This document shows positions 33,071-37,191 of a stretch of 37,191 nt of DNA, piece after piece. This DNA is from Nonomuraea deserti. GTDB taxonomy: Bacteria; Actinomycetota; Actinomycetes; Streptosporangiales; Streptosporangiaceae. Location: the NCBI RefSeq assembly GCF_004348685.1, contig NZ_SMKO01000086.1:1-37191 (forward strand), written 5' to 3'. Positions within the stretch are counted from its first letter, which is position 1. Each line of letters begins with the position of its first letter. A program made the position numbers and the translations under genes. Below the pieces are notes generated by a model that was given only the letters and a program-made list of their open reading frames with translations, was not told where the DNA came from and made no database searches.

Positions 33071-34645
33071 TTACTTCACGCCGAGGTCGGCGACGTCGAC
33101 CGTCCACACGGGGTGGTAGTCCAGGCCCGTCACCGAGCCGGCCGTCACGATGTTCTGGCTCGGCTGGATCAGCGGGATGAACGGCCCGGACGCGTTCAGC
33201 TTGGTCTGCACGTCGGCGAAGGCCTCCTTGCGGGCGTCGTCGCCGATCGCCGCGGCCGCCTTCTCCCCGGCCTCCTCGATCTCCTTGGCCGCCCCGGGCT
33301 TCCAGCCGGCCCGCAGCCCCACCGTCTTGCCCGGCAGGAACGCCAGGTAGTCGCTGGGGTCGGGGTAGTCAGGCCCCCAGTACCACAGGCCCATCTCCTC
33401 CTTGCCGTTGCGGTAGTTGTCCAGCGCCGTGCTGACCGGCGCGGGCTGGAGGTCGACCGTGATGCCGACCTCCTTGAGGTTGGCCTGGATGCGCTCGGCC
33501 AGCGGCTGGAACGACAGGCCGTTCACGGTCAGCTCGGTCGGGTACTCCAGCTTCACGGTGGGGTTCGACAGCCCGCCGGCCGCCAGCGCCGCCTTGGCGC
33601 CCGCGACGTCCCGCTTGGCGCCCTGGTCGGCGGGCAGCGCGCCGAGCAGCTGCGACGGGATGACCCCCGGCGCCTGCGTCGAGCCCTCGCCGGCCAGCTC
33701 CAGCAGCCCCGCGTAGTCGACGCCCTTGCGCACCGCCTCCACGAACTTGGGGTTCGTGGTCGTCCTACTGATCGCGGAGTCCTGGTTGGCCAGCAGGAAG
33801 ATGACGTTGGCCGAGGCGGTCTTCTTCACCTGCAGGGTCGGGGGCATGCCGGTGACCTGGTCACCCGACAGGTTCAGCGCGACCTGGCTGTCGCCGCGCT
33901 GCACGTTCAGCTTCTGCGTGGCGGCCTCGACGTTGCGGATGACGACCTTGTCGTAGGCGGGCTTGGCGCCGTAGTACTTCGGGTTCGACTTGAGCACGAC
34001 CTGGCTGCTCAGGTTGAACGACTCGATCTGGTACGGGCCCGAGCCGGCCGAGTTCGCGTTCAGGTACTGCTCGGCCTTGTCCTGGGCGTCGGCGGTCGCG
34101 CCGTGCTGCTTGGCGACCTTGCTGTTGATGATGCCGAGCGCCGGGTTCGGCAGGATGTACGGCAGCGCCGGGTTCGGCGCCTCCGACGTCAGCGTGATCG
34201 TCGAGTCGCCGGTCTTGGCCACCTCGACGCCGTCCAGCAGGAACGACGGCGTACCCTTCATGTCACGCACCCGCGTCAGCGAGAACACCACGTCGTCGGC
34301 CGTCACCGGCGAGCCGTCGGCGAAGGTGGCGCCCTGCTTGAGCTGGAGCGTCAGCGTCTTGCCGTCCTCGGCCAGCTCGTACGACTCGGCGAGGGCGGGC
34401 ACCGGCTCGGTCACGTCGGCGCCGTCGAACGTGAGGAGGGTCTCGTAGACCGCCTTGCCGACGATGAGCCCGGTCGGCTCGTACGTGCGGCCGGGGTCGG
34501 CCGTCTTGAGGTCGAAGGACGTGTCGATGACGAGGGTCTTGCCGCCGCCGGAGGCGGGGGTCCGGGACGTGCCGCCGCTTCCGCAGGCGGCGAGGGTGAG
34601 TGCACCGGCGAGCAGCACGGCCGCCGTCTGCGAGCGGGTCGCCAT
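33071..34645 (-). CDS. Dipeptide/oligopeptide-binding lipoprotein (SBP_bac_5)
   Basis: 524 residues from ATG 34645, chosen because GGAGG lies 7 nt upstream and the lipoprotein signal follows at once (ATRSQTAAVLLAGALTLAAC, Cys21). An in-frame start at 34675 would only add residues before the signal. Family motifs: FDLKTADPGRTYEPTGLIVGKAVYETLL, LQLKQGATFADGSPVTADDVVFSL, SAGSGPYQIESF, YWGPDYPDPSDYLAFLPG. It heads the minus-strand importer operon and diverges from the Lrp gene across a 110-bp region containing a long inverted repeat. Confidence 0.93.
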   Translation of the reverse strand: MATRSQTAAVLLAGALTLAACGSGGTSRTPASGGGKTLVIDTSFDLKTADPGRTYEPTGLIVGKAVYETLLTFDGADVTEPVPALAESYELAEDGKTLTLQLKQGATFADGSPVTADDVVFSLTRVRDMKGTPSFLLDGVEVAKTGDSTITLTSEAPNPALPYILPNPALGIINSKVAKQHGATADAQDKAEQYLNANSAGSGPYQIESFNLSSQVVLKSNPKYYGAKPAYDKVVIRNVEAATQKLNVQRGDSQVALNLSGDQVTGMPPTLQVKKTASANVIFLLANQDSAISRTTTNPKFVEAVRKGVDYAGLLELAGEGSTQAPGVIPSQLLGALPADQGAKRDVAGAKAALAAGGLSNPTVKLEYPTELTVNGLSFQPLAERIQANLKEVGITVDLQPAPVSTALDNYRNGKEEMGLWYWGPDYPDPSDYLAFLPGKTVGLRAGWKPGAAKEIEEAGEKAAAAIGDDARKEAFADVQTKLNASGPFIPLIQPSQNIVTAGSVTGLDYHPVWTVDVADLGVK

Positions 34646-34661
34646 GTAGGTCCTCCATGAG

Positions 34662-34708
34662 TGGACGTTCAGCAAGGGGATGCCGAGGATTGTCCGGCAG
34701 AACGTCCA
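34662..34708. promoter_or_regulatory. Spaced inverted repeat between importer operon and Lrp gene
   Basis: TGGACGTTC (34662-34670) and GAACGTCCA (34700-34708) are perfect 9-bp arms separated by 29 bp. They lie inside the 110-bp divergent region, one arm close to each gene. Lrp/AsnC regulators often bind paired sites in such positions, so this is a candidate operator for the adjacent regulator. Confidence 0.5.
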
Positions 34709-34755
34709 GGCACCGTGCGGCCGGTAAGACGTATATAAAGGTCGATGAGGTAATG

Positions 34756-35385
34756 ATGAGTGAAATTTCCAGAAATGGTGTCGGCGACGGCGGTCAGGCT
34801 GGACGGATCGGCATCGGTCTCGAGCTGGACGACGTCCATCTGAAGATTCTCGAGGTCCTGCGCGAGAACGGCAGGATCTCGGTCGCGGCGCTGGCCGAGC
34901 GCGTGGGCATCTCCCGGGCGAACGCGTACACCCGCTTCGAGGCGCTGCGCGCCGACGGCGCGATCAAGCGGTTCACGGCCGAGATCGACCACGTGCGGGC
35001 CGGGCTCGGCATCACCGCGCTGATCTTCGTGACCGTGCGCCAGCAGATGTGGAAGCAGTTCAGGGCCGAGCTGGCCAGGATGCCGCAGGTGGAGTACTGC
35101 GCCATCACCACCGGCCAGCACGACGCGATGATCCAGGTACGCGTGTCCGACGTGGCCGAGGTGCACACCATGGTGACCGACCGGCTGGCGAACATCCCGG
35201 CGGTGAAGGCGACCGAGACCGTGTTCATCCTGGACGAGGTGCTGAGGAGGCCGTACGTGCTGCCCAGCGACCGGGCGAGGCCGGCGCGGCGGCCGGCCCA
35301 GGAGACGCAGGGGGAGGTGCCGCTCGGCAAGATGCGCTTCGTCGGCGCCGCGGAGGGCCGCGCCACCCTCCACAAGGAGGGCTGA
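34756..35385 (+). CDS. Lrp/AsnC-family transcriptional regulator
   Basis: 209 residues. A Gly-rich N-terminal extension precedes the helix-turn-helix (LDDVHLKILEVLRENGRISVAALAERVGISRANAYTRFEALRADGAI, about 26-71) and the RAM effector domain (ITALIFVTVRQQMWKQFRAELARMPQVEYCAITTGQHDAMIQVRV). A C-terminal tail of about 45 residues (RPARRPAQETQGEVPLG) extends past the usual Lrp length of about 150-165. ATG 34756 has GAGG 5 nt upstream; ATG 34753 is adjacent. A TATATAAA stretch at 34732-34739 may be its -10. The likely target is the divergent peptide importer, responding to an amino acid. Confidence 0.9.
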   Translation: MSEISRNGVGDGGQAGRIGIGLELDDVHLKILEVLRENGRISVAALAERVGISRANAYTRFEALRADGAIKRFTAEIDHVRAGLGITALIFVTVRQQMWKQFRAELARMPQVEYCAITTGQHDAMIQVRVSDVAEVHTMVTDRLANIPAVKATETVFILDEVLRRPYVLPSDRARPARRPAQETQGEVPLGKMRFVGAAEGRATLHKEG

Positions 35386-35415
35386 GCGGCCTGCCTGCCC
35401 GCGCGGCAAGGGTGG

Positions 35416-35751
35416 TCAGGACACTTCGGCGCACACGCTCACGTGCACGGTGTCGTCCCCCTCGAACGAGAACTCCTCCACCAGGCGCAGCCGCCCGCCG
35501 TCCCCGGCCTCGACGCGGCTGCTGCTCTGCCCGCCCGCCTTGCCCCCGGCCTTCAGGGCGTGCGCGTAACTGATCGACACCAGGTCGCCGTCGCGCGTGC
35601 CGACGAAGCGCCCGTGGGTCACGGTGTCGCCGGAGTAGTGGCCCCACACCACCCCGTCGGCCTCCCAGTACTGGAACTCCGTGGGACTGTCCGGGTCGAC
35701 CTCGCTCGCCGTCGAGCTCACCATCACGAATTTGCGGCCGTTGAGATTCAC
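35416..35751 (-). CDS. Conserved small hypothetical protein (beta-rich)
   Basis: 111 residues from GTG 35751, with GGGGAG 9 nt upstream. The sequence alternates short beta strands (KFVMVSSTASEVDPDSPTEFQYWEADGVVWGHYSGDTVTHGRFVGTRDGDLVSISYAHAL), suggesting a small barrel or sandwich like those in uncharacterised actinobacterial proteins. There is no signal peptide, membrane helix or catalytic motif. It converges on the Lrp gene, ending 30 bp from its stop. I cannot assign a function. Confidence 0.6.
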   Translation of the reverse strand: MNLNGRKFVMVSSTASEVDPDSPTEFQYWEADGVVWGHYSGDTVTHGRFVGTRDGDLVSISYAHALKAGGKAGGQSSSRVEAGDGGRLRLVEEFSFEGDDTVHVSVCAEVS

Positions 35752-36009
35752 GCCCCCATGCTCCCCGCAAGTCCCGAAATATCAGCCTCTCGTTGGACAC
35801 ATGGCGAGAAAATCCCCTCGGCGATCGGCAATCCGTCCAGCCGGCACCGGCGCGGCGGCCCGTACGGTGAGCAGTTCGGCTGAACCGCCCCGGCTCTGGA
35901 ACATGCCGTGGAACATGCCAGGGACTTTACCGATCAGCGCCTGCCGCCATCGTCGCCCTATGTGATAGTAATGTCGCACTGTGTAATCGACAGGGCTCGG
36001 GAGATCCTC

Positions 36010-36777
36010 ATGGTGGCGTACACACTCTCCATCCTGGCGGCGGTGGGCGCGGTGGCGCTCACCGCGCTGGTGTTCAGGCGGGTCAGGTCGGCGGGCGAGG
36101 ACCGCGACCCCAGCGGCCCCTCCGCCGCCCACGCGGGGGCGATGTTGTCGGCCATGTTCCTGCTGGTGTTCGCCATCGCGATCATCGTGCCGTGGACCAC
36201 GGCCGACTCCGCCAGGCTCAACACCCACGCCGAGAGCCAGGCCGCGGTCGACGCCTACTGGTCCGCCGGCGAGCTGCCGGGCACGGCGCCCCAGGAGGTG
36301 CGCAGGGCCCTGCACGACTACGTCACGTTCGTGGTCAGGGACGAGTGGCCGCTCATGGCCGAGGGCGTGATGGACCCGGTCGGCGGCGCCAGGATGGACC
36401 AGCTGCGCGGCGCGGTCCACGCCATCGAGGTGGCGGGCGACCAGGAGTCCGATGCCAAGGCGGCCGTGCTCGACCACATCAGGGGCATCGCCGCCGCGCG
36501 CGCCCAGCGCACCGCCGACGCCGCCGCGACACCCCCCGACGGGCTGCTGATCCTGACGATCCTCACCGGGGCGCTCGTCGTCGTCTTCCCCTTCCTGGCC
36601 GGGGCCCGGCCACGCGGCCTGGCCATCCTGCCGCTGCTGGCGACCGCCGGGCTGCTCGGCTTCGGCACCTATCTCACGTGGGACATCGCGCACGTCTTCG
36701 CCGGGCCGCTGGCCGTCGGGCCCGAGGCGTTCACGGGGGCGCTGCAGGAGTTCACGCGGATCGCCGGAGGGCTGTGA
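36010..36777 (+). CDS. DUF4239-like integral membrane protein
   Basis: 255 residues from ATG 36010, with GGGAGA 6 nt upstream; an in-frame ATG at 35908 lacks a site. Two N-terminal helices (about 3-22 and 42-61) and two C-terminal helices (about 178-197 and 204-224) flank a soluble helical segment with DAYWSAGELPG and LHDYVTFVVRDEWPLMAEG. This layout is that of the DUF4239 (bestrophin-like) family, whose function is not established. The stop overlaps or abuts the following secreted-protein gene. Confidence 0.72.
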   Translation: MVAYTLSILAAVGAVALTALVFRRVRSAGEDRDPSGPSAAHAGAMLSAMFLLVFAIAIIVPWTTADSARLNTHAESQAAVDAYWSAGELPGTAPQEVRRALHDYVTFVVRDEWPLMAEGVMDPVGGARMDQLRGAVHAIEVAGDQESDAKAAVLDHIRGIAAARAQRTADAAATPPDGLLILTILTGALVVVFPFLAGARPRGLAILPLLATAGLLGFGTYLTWDIAHVFAGPLAVGPEAFTGALQEFTRIAGGL

Positions 36778-36779
36778 CC

Positions 36780-37191
36780 GTGGCCTTCAGGCGCGCTCCG
36801 CTGCTGCTCGCCGCCGCCCTGCTCGTGGCCGGCGGCACCGGTGCCGACGTGAGCGGTGCGGCGGCCGACCGGGCGCCGTGGCCGGGCCCGGCGCCGCGGG
36901 TGACCGTACGCGCCCCCGTGCCTCCGAAAGGCGTCACCGCCAGGCCGGGCCGCGTGACCGTGCCCAAGGTGTCGGCGCGGCGCCGGCCCGTCCCGAAAGT
37001 GTCGATCTCCGTGCCGTCCCGCCAGCGGCGGGCCACACCCCAGGTGGCGCTGCCCCAGGTGACGGTCTACCGCGACGGGTTGTGCACGGCCGGGGTGCGG
37101 GTGGGGCGGTGCCCGCGCGGGCGGGCGCGCGTGGCTCCCCGGCCCGTGCCCCAGGCGGGACCGGTCCGCGTCCCCGCACTCACCCCGACCC
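36780..37191 (+). CDS. Secreted Pro/Val-rich protein, 3' end outside window
   Basis: The frame is open from GTG 36780 to the window edge, giving 137 codons. GGAGG lies 9 nt upstream of 36780; GTG 36774, which overlaps the DUF4239 stop as GTGA, is two codons earlier with only 3-nt spacing. A signal peptide (RRAPLLLAAALLVAGGTGA) is followed by alternating basic and Pro-Val segments (RVTVRAPVPPK, GRVTVPKVSARRRPVPKVS, PQVALPQVTVYRDG) and two cysteines in LCTAGVRVGRCPRG. No known domain is recognised. A periodic PxV pattern suggests an extended cell-wall-associated region. Confidence 0.6.
   Translation, partial: MAFRRAPLLLAAALLVAGGTGADVSGAAADRAPWPGPAPRVTVRAPVPPKGVTARPGRVTVPKVSARRRPVPKVSISVPSRQRRATPQVALPQVTVYRDGLCTAGVRVGRCPRGRARVAPRPVPQAGPVRVPALTPT

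Overview
The window is high-GC actinobacterial DNA. Codons end mostly in G or C, GTG starts are frequent, genes overlap by 4 bp at stop/start junctions, and several starts look leaderless (a TANNNT hexamer 6-8 nt before the start codon). A PucR regulator, WXG100-like proteins, a permease-ATPase fusion transporter and a Tuf3-type second EF-Tu fit a filamentous actinomycete. Streptosporangiaceae (Nonomuraea-like) is my best guess, not something the sequence proves. I saw no rRNA, tRNA, insertion sequence, phage gene or CRISPR array.

Layout. (1) <1-1397: the 3' part of a tachylectin-like beta-propeller gene carrying low-complexity linkers, followed by five 26-bp tandem repeats. (2) 6352-1623, minus strand: a four-gene sugar-modification operon of extended SDR, PIG-L deacetylase, N-formyltransferase and a glycosyltransferase/degenerate-SDR fusion, with a recognisable promoter and a palindrome at its head. 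(3) 8145-6500, minus strand: YbaB-like protein, CpnT-N-like protein and WXG100-like protein. (4) 8351-12338, plus strand: amidohydrolase and a GH2 beta-galactosidase, ending in a strong hairpin cluster shared with the convergent tuf3. (5) 14624-12423, minus strand: phosphotransferase and the Tuf3-type EF-Tu.

(6) 14805-24873, plus strand: S9 prolyl-oligopeptidase-family enzyme, class C serine hydrolase, PucR regulator and a complete oligopeptide ABC importer. (7) 26721-24863, minus strand: a GNAT protein and an N-acylamino-acid racemase/OSBS-type enolase, the gene pair known from D-amino-acid to L-amino-acid conversion. (8) 26936-27997, plus strand: a second phosphotransferase. (9) 34645-28109, minus strand: a second dipeptide/oligopeptide ABC importer ending in an M24 peptidase, divergent from an Lrp/AsnC regulator at 34756. 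(10) 35416-37191: a small hypothetical protein, a DUF4239-like membrane protein and the 5' part of a secreted Pro/Val-rich protein.

How it fits together. Regions 6-9 read as a peptide and amino-acid scavenging district: two importers under different regulators (PucR and Lrp), three hydrolases able to act on peptides or D-amino-acid amides, and a racemase/acyltransferase pair. Region 2 reads as a deacetylate-then-formylate pathway on an amino sugar or glycoconjugate. The most unusual detail is a pair of related mini-ORFs of 20 and 23 codons (31122-30992). They lie head to tail between a permease gene and an ATPase gene and are chained to both by GTGA overlaps.
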